DNA of 64,000 nucleotides from Saxidomus purpurata (Eukaryota; Mollusca; Bivalvia; Venerida; Veneridae), in assembly GCA_022818135.1 (NCBI GenBank), contig JAFMSR010000008.1, forward strand, positions 27,874,003-27,938,002. The letters run 5' to 3'. The translations under genes and the position numbers were made by a program. Below the pieces are notes generated by a model, which saw only the letters and a program-made list of their open reading frames with translations, did no database searches and had not been told where the DNA came from. The stretch's first letter is position 1; the number at the start of each line of letters is the position of its first letter. This document shows positions 48,277 through 59,594 of this stretch, piece by piece.

Positions 48277-50647
48277 GATGGATGTCAAACTTAACCGCAG
48301 CTGTTTTAATTAACGCTTTTAATTCTTCTGTGACATCCCATTGTGACACACAAGCTATTTCTTTAACTATAATTTTGCGGAAGAAAGAACCAAGATTGAT
48401 ATCTGCATGTGTAGCATCTAAACCTTTTTCTTTAGCATCAGTCCTCATTAGAGGAGTTTGTGTTATGCCCTTGGAAAGCTTTTCCAAGGCTGACTGTGAC
48501 AATTTGTCAGGGTCGATTCGAATGTATTCGACCACAGCTTTTGTACCCTCATCAGTTCTGGTAACTTGAAAGGTACTAACATTTTTAACAGCCATTTCCC
48601 TTGCGGCTTCACAGAGGGCACATAAGAATTTTGACCCACTTCCACTTAACCCACCCTCACTTTGTTCTAACTTTTCATCAATCATACTGTTGTAGAATTT
48701 CAATCAATGTCTGCGACAACCATTTTCATTTTGAACTCTCATGATCTTATCTTTCATTAAGGTTCGTTCATTTTCAATGGGCAACAGACAAACACAAGTA
48801 GAAAGGGAGTTGTTTTCATCGCAAAGTGCTTCTAAAAGAGGTCTACATGTATTTGTTTTTACAGAATTTGGTGTTGATTCACTGTAAATTTCAAATGTTT
48901 CAGAATTTTCAGTATCGTCTTCAATTTTAAAAATGCAAAAAGAAAACCTTAAAGCTTTGTTAGGTAAAAACCGATCTGACATTTCACGATTCACTGAAAC
49001 GTCTCCCAGACCATCTGCTCCATCTTTTATACTTGAAATTAGTTATACATTTGGATATAAAGGGTTAATGCCATTCTTTTGAAGACCAGAGATAATTTCA
49101 GGCTCTAATTCATGCAATGTATTAGCAACAGCATCCTGGTAATACCAACGGACCCCCTTTACATTAGGTGTGCAAAACTCTGGCATTGATTGACTCAAAT
49201 CTTCCAGGATGTCAATTGGTTCAAAACTAGTATTTGCATTAGATGTACGACTATATTTGTTATGTTTTGTTTTAGCTGGTGTAGTGGTCAATGTATTCGA
49301 AACATTCAACTGAGTATCTAAATGAGGGTGGGGTAAAGAGATTCTCAATGACATCAACAGCACTTGGGGGTTGTAAAGGACAATTTGTAGTTTTCTTTAG
49401 AACATTATACTGTGCTTGATACTGAGTTTTGCTTTGTAGAGTAGCAATTCTCATTGCTAAACACTGACTTGGAGACAGTCTAGAGATTTGGCCTTCGTCT
49501 CTGATGTTATGGCACGATACCTAGCATCATCAGTGTCTCTCAAATGTTGCTGTAACATAAAAAATAGAACATCCCCTTTGTCTTCATTTTTAGTTTTACA
49601 AAAGTCATTTACAGATTTAATTACTTCTTTGAGTCTTGTTTGCTTTAGATATTTTCTGTTAGTCGTATATTGGGCTTTTGTTTAAATTTAATTTGTTGGA
49701 TGTTTTTGTTCGTTCAGAAAAAAGTCTTTGGTATTTGCCATATTTGCATGCATTATCATGGCCGCTAAAAGTGCTCATTGTTGAAATACAAATTGCTTCA
49801 TAGAGCAGGGCTAACTGGCTTTTTAATTGCTCTATTTCTTCAGAGCACACATATGACATACAGAGTGGACAAGCATTTGCTGTATTAAGCCAGGCTACTA
49901 TACATGAATGAAAAAAAGTGTGAGAGCACTTGGTAATTACAGGCTTGGTTGGTATACCTTTGCACGTTGTGCATGCAAATATATTTGCCATACTAACTTC
50001 AATAATGCGGTCAGTGTCAAGGCTTGTTAGTGTTGATGCCATTGAGTAATCTACTACATCTTCAGTTTCAGAGAAAGCTAATTCTTTTGAGGCTGAACAA
50101 GATGGTAAATCTGCTTGTTCATTACACTTAAATTTGGTATTATTATGTCTGTTTCTTGCTCAGCTATGTGACTTTTGTCAGTAGATTTGAAGCTGTGTGT
50201 GATTACAGCAGATTGTGCAAAATAATTGGAAGAAATGGAACTTGATGAAGCTTCAGGCTCAAGATTGTCTAGCATTTGAGCACTTTCTTCTTTTTGCATT
50301 GATCTTTTTTCTGTCTTTTTTTTTAAGAGTCTACCGACCTTTGAAATAATATTAGATTGATCACACACTAAGCATGAAATGTCATTATGTGGGGGAAACT
50401 GGAAGGGCTTTGTTGAGAACTGATCTGTAACAAAACTTTTTTCATTTTTCTCTGATAAAGATTTGTATCTTAGCAGTTTTCCTCTGCAAGATCCGCATAT
50501 ATGAGAGGGATAAATAAAACTATCCTCTTCAAGTACAGATATTTTAAATAATATCTGAATTTCATTGACAAATTCTGTTTTGTTTCCTATTTTTGTCTTT
50601 AATATTTCAACATAGCCTTTCAAGTGCACTCTTATGATTATTTTCAT
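48277..50647 (-). pseudogene. RAG1L: RAG1-like (RAGL) recombinase relic
   Basis: RAG1 is the DDE recombinase that cuts V(D)J signal sequences; RAG1L is the transposase of RAG-like transposons. Domain order, all collinear with vertebrate RAG1: CGSC and CLVC zinc pairs (50363-50497); RING finger from CTTC (49962-49973) to CPLC (49860-49871); a nonamer-binding-like stretch RLKEVIKSVNDF; CLAMRIATLQ; GVRWYYQDAV; then KDGADGLGDVS, whose Asp (49013-49015) matches mouse D600; ALRFSF; ALCDEN, whose Asp (48818-48820) matches D708; DEKLEQ; and CALC (48611-48622) of the zinc region. It ends near DIHLQR (mouse DKHLRK), so the ZnH2 histidines, E962 and C-terminus are missing. Breaks: frameshifts near 50600, 50130, 49665, 49470, 49330 and 48705-48725, and an in-frame stop at 49043-49045. 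No RAG2L or RAG-type ends were found. Identity is firm; transposon versus host origin is inference. Confidence 0.9.
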
Positions 50648-51055
50648 TCATTTTGAGTGGAGGATGTTTGTAACTTTATGACTAATTTCAATTCTTCAAT
50701 TTTTTCTGTCTTTATTTTCTGTAACTAAAGAAGCATTTGTGTTCTTTTCAAGCTCTTCATTTTTTTTTCTTTAATAAAAATTTGTTATTTTCTCTTATCA
50801 ATTCTTTGTTTTTCTCTTCAAGAGATTTACTGGTAACAGGGGTACTTTTACCTTTAGTAGCACTGTGACTATTGCTTGAAGTACTAGGTGCAGTACAGAG
50901 TAAATTGTAATCCCCTTATTAGGGTCAATATACTCGTCCCATTACTGACCATAAGATGAATCGATTAAGGATGATGGGGACTTCTCAAGACTTGAAAAAA
51001 GGTCTTGAGACAGGTCTTCTTTTTTCTGGGGTAACATAAAGGTCTTGAGAAGCTG
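50648..51055 (-). pseudogene. Decayed N-terminal extension of RAG1L, coiled-coil-like
   Basis: Minus-strand coding-like sequence running into the RAG1L relic. It reads LSQDLFSSLEKSPSSLIDSS, then after a stop at 50943-50945 and a shift at the C-run 50912-50915, DYNLLCTAPSTSSNSHSA and a charged, heptad-like SLEEKNKELIRENNKFLL. More shifts occur at the homopolymer near 50759-50769, near 50700 and near 50650. It may be the amino end of RAG1L or part of a neighbouring gene. A possible 3' splice site ('taatccag') lies at about 51055. Confidence 0.45.
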
Positions 51056-51600
51056 GATTAGGTGACTCAACCTAAATTTACACAGATAAAGAAAATGTTA
51101 GTATTGCATGTAAATCCCTGAAGAGCCTCTTTCCCATAGACATCGACAGCAAAAAATAATAACTGATCATTATATTGGTGCATTATATTGTGTTATACAA
51201 TTTTTGCTTTATATAAGAGTTCTTTTGCTTCTAAAACAATATAAAACTAGAATCGGGTGAGTTTAATCAATTATTTTCAAATAAATCAGCTTATTTAGAA
51301 TGTTATGGGGTTTTCTTGGATTGTAGAGAAATTTAAGCAAGGGAGTCTGATGACCATTTTATTAATTTAGTGAAGCCTTATTAGCTGGAGAATGTGAAGA
51401 TAAATTCTATTTCATCAGCAGCTGCTTTAAGACACTACAGATATAACAAGAGCGTCATAGAACAGTATGCTCTACTAGTCGAAGTGCTTGCAAAACAGAA
51501 AAGCAAGTGAAGAAAATGAGCTAATGTTGCAAAGATAATAAAATATTAACAAATGACACTGACGCCAGGGCAAGTAAAATATCCCTTTTTAATCTTTTAA
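51056..51600. other. No gene seen
   Basis: AT-rich sequence. No inverted terminal repeat matching the far side of RAG1L was found here. Confidence 0.4.
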
Positions 51601-51667
51601 ATAGTTGTGCTTATAGAAATATTTTCCAGAAATACACGTAGACAGGTAACAACAAACTCTTCGGTAA

Positions 51668-51742
51668 GGTACGAGTGGGACTCGAACCCACGATCTTTGG
51701 AGTAGATCCAAATGCTTTTAACCACTGAGCTATCAACCTGGC
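51668..51742 (-). repeat. tRNA-like SINE head or tRNA pseudogene
   Basis: Minus strand: A-box 'tagctcagtggtta', a five-pair T-arm (GTGGG/CCCAC) around TTCGAGT with B-box at about 51677-51689, and an anticodon stem TTTGG/CCAAA around a 7-nt loop whose anticodon would be CTA. The acceptor stem is only partly paired. A CTA anticodon and weak acceptor argue against a working tRNA. Confidence 0.7.
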
Positions 51743-52249
51743 AAATCAGAGTTATGCGTCCGTTGTCTAAAGCCTTCAAAAAACGTTTTGTATTTTATGC
51801 TAGATTTTCAATCCCTGAAAGCAATTTTAGCATTCTGTTTCCTTACTAAGCATGTAAAAAAACTAAATTTCTAACTAAACAGAAGTGTGTTTAATACAAG
51901 CTTCGTCAAAATCTGGTTTTGACCATTTTAGTGCTATGTTATACTGTCTGCATTATAATTTGGAGGGTAATAATTTTTCAGCCATCTTAAAGCAGCTTAT
52001 GATTATTACAAGCTTCTTACTTTATGCAGGCACAGATTATCTGGGTACATTTGTATCTGGACTAGATTTCATGATAACTAAATAAAATATATGGCTTATA
52101 AATTATTTACATTGCTGGTTATCTTTGATTTCACTTCTTGACCAACTTTATATGCTATCTCAATATGTGGCTGTTTTCAATACCCTTTTAAAAAAACATG
52201 AAACTGAAGGTAGAAGAAAAAATTGGATAGACCCTGGACAGACACAAGG
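51743..52249. other. No gene seen
   Basis: The ORF at 51885-52085 is unrecognised; the rest is AT-rich. Confidence 0.4.
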
Positions 52250-52535
52250 TGATCACAAGAGCTCCCCTTGAGCACTTTATGCTGAGGAAAACAATAAACA
52301 TGTTTTAGTGCCCCACTGTGTTCCTTTGGTGTTCGTTTAGTCCTCGTGTGTTTGCTTTGTAACAGTGTGTGTTGGTGGTGTATAGTGTGTGTGTACATGA
52401 TTGTGTGTGTGTGTGTCGTGTGTGTGTGTGTGTGTGTTGGTGGTGTGCACTTCTGGGTGATGTGGGGCTCGTTTTGGGGAGGCTGCGTTTTTGGTACGTG
52501 GCATTCCCTGTTTGATATTATTTTTGTTTTTTTGA
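52250..52535 (+). repeat. GT-microsatellite-bearing element, second copy
   Basis: Reverse-complement relative of 42240-42490: shared 'gtgccccactgtgttcctt', 'cctcgtgtgtttgctttgta', (GT)n, then 'ggtggtgtgcacttctgggt' and 'gaggctgcgtttttggtacg'. The terminal inverted repeats seen at 42 kb are not evident here. Confidence 0.85.
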
Positions 52536-52819
52536 GTATGTTATCATTTACGACAACTCAGGATATATCACTTTTATGTAACAAAATGCGGCAAGAACAT
52601 ACACAGTACCAACAAACATGTAACTTGAAAGAAAACAGCTGTTTCACCCCCTAGTCCTTTCACCCCCTCAGAAACTTAGATAATTCAACCCTATTAACTA
52701 AATATAATGCTTGTGTTTCTATAAAGGAGGAATATAATTTTTTTCATTACATCTTTAATTAGAAATTTCAAGTTTTTAAAAGAATTTTATGACATCTATA
52801 TCGCTTATTAATAAATTTC

Positions 52820-53160
52820 AACAATTCAATAGAGAGGCTTTCTGTAATGAATTGCATCCACCAAATATTGTACAACAACTCTACATAGATTATTGAATGG
52901 TTTACGTGTTGTTAGTGGTGTGCACCTCCGGTGGTGTGCACTTCGGGGGGGGGGGGGGCCTTGTTGGGGGGGGGTTGGTTTTGTGTATGTGCCTTTTCTT
53001 TTTTTTTTTTTTTTTTTTTTACGGTACTGCAGTTTATTTTAAACCGCTGATTTTATCGATAATGACTGGGAATGCATAGCTGAAACTTATGTTAAGTTAT
53101 AATACTTCCAAAGATTCTATTATTTATATTTTGGCGTTATTTAATCGGTGTCAAGGTTTC
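52820..53160 (+). repeat. Dispersed repeat F4, copy split by an insertion
   Basis: Matches 43480-43690 on both sides of a 117-bp insert (52907-53023, counting one copy of the target site). Confidence 0.85.
52907..53023 (+). repeat. Low-complexity insert with target-site duplication
   Basis: Absent from the F4 copy at 43.5 kb. Flanked by 'tttacg' at 52901-52906 and again at 53018-53023. The insert contains 'gtggtgtgcacttc' (as in the GT element nearby), two long G-runs and a terminal T-run of about 20. The T-run next to the second 'tttacg' means the first three bases of the duplication are ambiguous. Confidence 0.75.
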
Positions 53161-54229
53161 GCTATAATTCAAATTATGCGAAGAAAATGTCATTCTAAGC
53201 AGACGTCATGTTACTAATAGCATTAAAAGCAGCACATATTTTGTTCTTTTAAAGTATTGAATACGTTAGACAAGATTTTATAGGCATAGAGTAATATTCG
53301 GCGTATACGTGTTCATTCTGAATAAGTGATAAAAATAGAGCCTGAGTAATATATAACTCAGTACGTTCCAAATGGACCCTTGCATCATTTCGTTATAGAT
53401 GAACAGACGTCAGTAAGTTTAGTAAATTCTGTGCTAGACTATTTCATTGTTCTCCATAAAGCTAAATGGCTATGTTGTAACATAGAAAGAATTGAATACA
53501 TTAAGTTCCGCTGAATTGTATTTGTTTCATACAGTGTCATCTAAAATAGGGACGGAGTAACGGCCGTGCTACGAGTTACCGATTTGCACTTTACAACGTT
53601 CTAAGGTATCCTAGATCTTTCTTCTTAATGACGTGTTAAAACACACCATACGCTGTAAAAGTTTTAAATAGCTGTCCAATATCGGTCATGTATATTTTTT
53701 CATATACAGACTTTTTAAAAAGTAGATTTTTCAGATTGCGTAGTGCTACACAGCAGTAGTTTTTGATTTTAGTATTTGATTTGATCTCATCAACATGCAC
53801 ATATCTAATGTTAAGGTTATGAATATAAAATATTGGCTCTTCCGTTCAGCCTTACATACAAATGGTCTTGGCGTTACTCGTCGTTACTTGAATGTGGTAC
53901 AAAGACAATAATTGAGTAGTTGAATAAAACTAGGTACAACCGTTAGAAATACGGTCTGGAAAAATTAGGTCAGACTGCTTAGTTGGCTGTAATAACACCT
54001 AACACTATTGAACATAACACTTGAATGAAGATAACCCCATTCAAAATATGGGCCAAGTGGGTATATAAACGATATGAACACCTACCGAATCTATTTCTTG
54101 GAAACCTCTGACCTCAAACTTGTACATTTTGCTTGTTTTTGATAACTACATGCTACTTTCCCTACACCTTTTTTTCACATAAATATAGTTTTACTTGAAA
54201 CTGATAAATGCCATTTTAATGAATTTCAA
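53161..54229. other. No gene seen
   Basis: AT-rich sequence with no long ORF and no recognised repeat. Confidence 0.4.
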
Positions 54230-54545
54230 TAGGGCTAGAGGTCGTTCTTATCTCCTCCCATGTCCGTAGTTAAATTGCCTGTGAATCATTATTCGTTGAA
54301 GTTGGAATTTCCATTCATCTCTGCTAATAACATTTCCCACACAAGAAAATGTAGTTTGTTCAACCGTTTAGTTAAGGGCACTTAGGGAACACACACTTTG
54401 GATTGAAAGTGAGAAAACCAATATCTTGTCCTTCTAGCAAATTAAATGTTCTTGGTTTGCTGAAATAGTGATAATGCGTTAGGCAAACATTGAACCATTT
54501 TAATGAAACGACTTTGACGAAATACATGTTGTGTGTCTCCTTGTA
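54230..54545 (-). pseudogene. Second, decayed copy of the HSPA12-like fragment
   Basis: On the minus strand it parallels 40930-41185: 'cgtcaaagtcgt' (end of the HSPA12 exon plus donor), 'aacatttaat', 'gatattg.gtttctca.tttcaat', 'gaacaaactacatt' and 'ggaaatgttatta'. The diagnostic GTVD part of the exon is not recognisable, so the assignment depends on similarity to the 41-kb copy. Confidence 0.5.
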
Positions 54546-55259
54546 CTACTGCTTTCATATTGATGTGTCTGAGGTATTAAACAATATTAAAACTCTATCT
54601 AAACTAAAAACTAAACTAACTAAATCAGTACCTTTTCAATTAAAATAGAGAGCAATTATTTTTATAACATGACCAATGGCACAGGAGTGTAATAAACCAG
54701 TTGTTTATTTTATGTATTCAACGGATCAGTAATACACTAGCGTAATAAATTTGCTAATGAGCCGAATAACTTATATCACTGCCTGCTGTCAAAAACCAAA
54801 ACAAACATGGTGTCAAATGACATATGACAGAATAGACGGTGAAGGGCTTGGCATCGTCAGTGAGGTGATGTTCCGAGGATTTTCTGGCATTGTGATTAGA
54901 TAATGTACAGTACTGTAGTAGCCTACTATCTAATCGCGAAATACCTTGTCCAGAAATTAAATAATAGTAGATCTAATATTTTACCAAACCAGATAAGAAT
55001 AATGCATTCTCTCATTAAACAGAATCGGCACTGGCAAATATCCGACATCCTCATCCTGTTCTATGTAATCCTTTTCCAACATAATCTAACACAGCAAATG
55101 TCAGCCTGGTGGCTTCCAAAGCATTTCCAGCGCTCCCATACATAGTGGAATGTTTAATGTTCATCAAACTGATTTAACAGCCTCACCAAGATACAAGCGT
55201 TTAAAATGCATTGGCAGTGATGTCGAATAAAATTCAAATTCCTGTGTATTGAGCATTTA
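54546..55259. other. No gene seen
   Basis: The ORF at 54903-55145 (80 codons) is unrecognised. Confidence 0.4.
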
Positions 55260-56330
55260 ATAAACTTAACATACATGTATATGCAAATTTTCTAACAATT
55301 TTCACAGAAATTGTTGAGGTAAATCATTTTGGTTAAAAAACACCTCTTATAGTTCTTGAGTTATCTCCCATTGTCTACATAACTTTTGTGAGATAGAATA
55401 AACCTAAATGTGACTAGGGTAATGTTAACAAATTTTCTAACATTTTTCACCAAAAATACTTAAGTAGATTACTGTGGTTAAAAACTTCTTGTAATTATTG
55501 AATCATCTCTCCTTGTCCACTTCTTTCAAGTAAGAATTTGTCCGACGCATTTCTCAAAATCCTTTCAAGGAATTTAGTTATATAGATAGTAATTTTAAAT
55601 TGTGGAACATTTTAAACTAATAACTCTTGGCTATCTATCTGTTTTCTTCAAATTCATTTATTCCAAAGCTTATCTCAGAAACTACTGAAACGAAAACTTA
55701 AAGCTGCTCGCTCTCAGATTTTGATAAAAAATAAAGTTCTTCAAACTGTATGTAAATAACGTATTTTAATATGAATATATAGTCATATAAATAGGCTCCA
55801 GTATAAATTCTTGTCACGTATATCTCTGAATTAAAAAAAATACTCTACCAAATTCAAAAGCGTTGCAGTCTCTTTTGAAATTTTAATATAGACATATAGT
55901 ATAGCGGTGCCATGTAACCGACATATTTCTGCAAATTCCTACCTTGATTTTTCCTTTTATTTTGCTTCTAGCCTTTAGTTTTATATTTATGTATAATTAT
56001 GTCAATTTAAAAAAAACAATTTTTTTCAACGGTAACTGAGAGCGAGCAGCTTTAAAATATTAATAGATGGCAATGTGAGGTTATGCACAGTGTAAGAATG
56101 ACAACTATTTGATATTTCCTAGCAAATGCCCCCTTGTTCATTTTGATTTCAAAAGCAATACCTCAATATCTAGTAATAGGATGAAGCTGCCTTGTATGAG
56201 GATGATTAGCTTGCAATGTAACATTGCACATTGTATAAGACTAATAATTTTGAACCGAGTTTGAAAGTTTTCTCTGGATCTTTAACTTTTTCAAATGAAT
56301 TTGAAATTTTAAATAAATCCAATAAATTAA
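55260..56330 (+). repeat. Degenerate ~165-bp tandem repeat, interrupted by a MITE
   Basis: Diverged units share 'aattttctaacatttttcac', 'aagtagatt', 'ttcttgagttatctc' and 'ttgtcc' segments. The MITE at 55701-56052 is inserted in it, and similar sequence resumes after 56060. Confidence 0.6.
55701..56052. repeat. 352-bp MITE with TA target site, copy 2
   Basis: Ends 'aagctgctcgctctcag' (55701) and the exact inverse 'ctgagagcgagcagctt' (to 56052), TA on both sides (55699-55700, 56053-56054). Its terminal repeats are better preserved than those of copy 1 at 38850-39189. Confidence 0.92.
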
Positions 56331-59300
56331 AAACAAGGAATTAATTTCAATTGACCTTCGATTTTGAATGATCTTCGTACGTCCGTCCATCAATCCTATC
56401 GTTCGTCTGTTACAATTCTTATCCGAACCCTTTGCCGGATTTTCATTGTAATTGGGTTATGAAACAATTGTCAAGTTATGCACTGACTACCATTGATGTT
56501 CGTCCCGCGGCGCTCCTGTTAATCCTACTCTTCATGTACCAAACCATTCTCCGTGTGAAGAAGAGATATTCGTCTTCGATGCGGAGCTCGAAAACAACAT
56601 TTTTAGTTATTATTATTTTATTATTCGGTTAGTCACTAAATTATTGTGTAAAAGAAAGCTCTAACAGCCTAACTGTAATCTCCATAATTTATCCTTACGT
56701 CGGCAACCTCAATGACGTGCCTCAATTGTACTGTAATTTCCCAGAGGACCCCCCGTTAAGTTTGGATGTACAGATCATTTCAAATACGTTATGGATACTA
56801 AATATACAAGCTGTAAATTTCCAGATGGTTGCCCCGTCAAGTTCTAAAGTATAGATTATTGCAATTACGTCACGACCATTGACTTTACATCTTCAGTAAT
56901 TGTTGATAGCGTTGATTTATAGGACATGCTTTGTTATTTGACATAAATACCGTGACATTATCTTCCCACACTGACTTTAATATAAGACATCATTTATCAA
57001 TGTTCAAACAAAGGTTTATGGCTATTATCTAACTAATTTAATTGTATTTTGCCCCATGGGAAGAAACGAAACGATTTTTATGTATTTAGCAATACCCTTG
57101 TCTTAGACGTGCTAACATTATCTTTTTTGCTTAATGAGAAAGAACGTTTGTCCCGTATTGCTCAAATTTCACCCATTAACCTACTGAGCTGAATAGGAAA
57201 AGGTTGACCGAAATGAGTAACGCTCTAAGAATGTCAGGTCATTACATCGTTTCATATTGTTAACAGATAGCATAGGAAACAACGTACAATGTAAAGGTAT
57301 TTTTAGGACATAACGTCAAAGCTTTTCATGTCTTCCTTTTAAATAATTTTTTTCTTTTGTTTGTTTACAGGGAATGGTAGGCAGCATCAGACGGTGCGAT
57401 CTTATAAATGATTTATAATGTTGGTATTGTGTATGCGTTATGCTAACCGTACTTTTTTCAACTAAAAACATCCTTTAACTGAAAAGATGACCGTCGTAAT
57501 GAATCATTTTCAACTAAAAAATGTCTGAACCATTTTTTGCCAATGCTTAATTCATCATGGTAACTTTTTGCCACTTTTTTATTCAAATATTAATGATAAA
57601 CGATTCACTGCACAGCAGTTTCTGTCGTTCTAATCTGCACATGATATGATTTTTTCACTCATTCATTTAATTACAGCGCTTAAAACACATCATTGAATTG
57701 CTGCCTTTCTTGCACAGAGTGCAATCAAAGTAATTTTTAATCTTCTCTATTTTTGTTAATTTCTGTTTGTTGATTTTCATTTCGTTTCAATCTCGTTCGT
57801 TTGCAACAGCGCGAAATTTGATTTATCAAAGGTACAAAAACACTGAACTATGTTTGATATGATATACATGATCCACGATTGAACGCTAGATTTTGAGAAA
57901 AATTCTCTTTTTTATCAAAAAGTTGCATAACAACGTAACTGAAATCCTCATGATTTCTAAATGATTTTTTTTTCCAAAAATCGATTTATGTTCAAATATC
58001 TGTTACCTATTGTTATTATATAAGTTCCACTTTTATCTGAAAAGTATCAAATTTTGTTTTGTAGCAAACACTGATTAGGTTATGTTGACACAATCTGCAT
58101 GTTTTGTCCTGACACCTTAGGCAAGGTCTTCTGTGGTAAATCTGTGGACGAGCAGGAAAAACCGCTCAGTCATTTCGTATATTATTCCAACAATCTTCTG
58201 TTTTAAGGGTAAAATAAAATAGCAGTCAGTCACTTTGTCCTTCGTATCATACATAAATTAAAACAAGGACAAAAGTTCTGTACAGTATCATTAATTAATA
58301 CAAATGTTGAAATTAGATTGTAAAATTAAGAATTTTATCATTGTTGAAGCGATTAACAAATTAAAAATGTTCGTGACACTTACGTTGGCGTCAAATAAAA
58401 TGTTCATGTCCGTTCGGAACACACGTGTACCAGTTGTTGTAGGCTAATTGGCCTTAAGACGACCTAATGCACGCCAACTTCGTAATAACGTCATACATTG
58501 AGTATCTGTTAAACAATTTACGGCTTTCGATAGGATTACCTTCTCGTTAACAAAGCACTAAAATATATGTGATTATAAGCTTCAGGTTACATAAAATTGA
58601 AATAGACGTAAAATTCATTGGCGGTACAGGGACCTGAAAATGGAAAACGTGTCTGCACTTATTGTTCTAAACCCAAGGCTGGATTTTCATAAAACGTTAC
58701 AGGAAGCATCATCATTAAGTCTAGCTGGGCATATTTTACATGGGGTCACATGGGATTTGCAAACTCCGTGTAAATTGGTTACCATCTTTCATGAAATCGA
58801 TAATTTTGTTACTTAGGGAAACTCATATTTATGACGGAAATTCAAAGGTCTTACTTGAATACCTCTTCTTATTCAACTCATTATCCAAACTTCATAGTTC
58901 CGAAGAATAATAAGAATAATCACAGTCTTCATGTCTAAAATATATGTGTGACTCAGCCACAGTCTATACTCTTGATTTTAACCAGAGTCACGAGAATTAT
59001 GATAAAGTCGTGACAGCGAAATTAAGTTTGACAAATACAGGCTAGACATAGTGGTAAAGGATGAAATAACACAAAAAGTAAAGTTGGAAATATTCGTTTA
59101 TGCATTTTGGCACCAGTTTTAGGGAGTGCATCTTTTATCCATGTATTTTATGAAATAGGTTTAGAGATCGTAAGTAGCAATGAGCCTTTTCTGACTTTCC
59201 TTCTTATAAAACTGGCATATTTATAGTTTAGATGATATATCACATCTAAGTATCTCATACAACCAATTACTGGACTATATACTATTATCTATATATAGAG

Positions 59301-59594
59301 ACCTTAATAGCTTTTTATATTGCACTGAGCGAATGCAAAGGTGTCTTTCAAAACAGACGTATATCCAAGTAGAACTTTGGATATACAGAAAGTAACCTCG
59401 ATTATTTCTTCGAAATACTTGATGACACAGCATTCGTTAGTCGGTCAAACACACACTGCATATTTCTTGCATGCAATAGAACACAATGGCGAATTAGGTC
59501 AAAGCAGGTGACTTAGATATGAATATGTACAGAAAAATAAAAATCGAAATAAAGAAGATTTTCGATATCAAAATATTTCGAAGTATGATGACCT
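56331..59594. other. Long interval with no gene seen
   Basis: AT-rich. 'cgtccgtccatc' at 56380-56391 is the tail of the preceding repeat. The 66-codon ORF at 56432-56632 has a hydrophobic stretch but no recognised family. No RNA gene seen. Confidence 0.4.

Noticed and set aside
50860..50875. CACAGTG heptamer (minus strand) near RAG1L, as a recombination signal
   Set aside because: It lies within coding-like sequence, a 12-bp-spaced nonamer matches poorly, and there is no partner end. A 7-mer is expected by chance.
51668..51742. Functional tRNA gene
   Set aside because: Anticodon would be CTA and the acceptor stem pairs only partly. A SINE head or pseudogene fits better.
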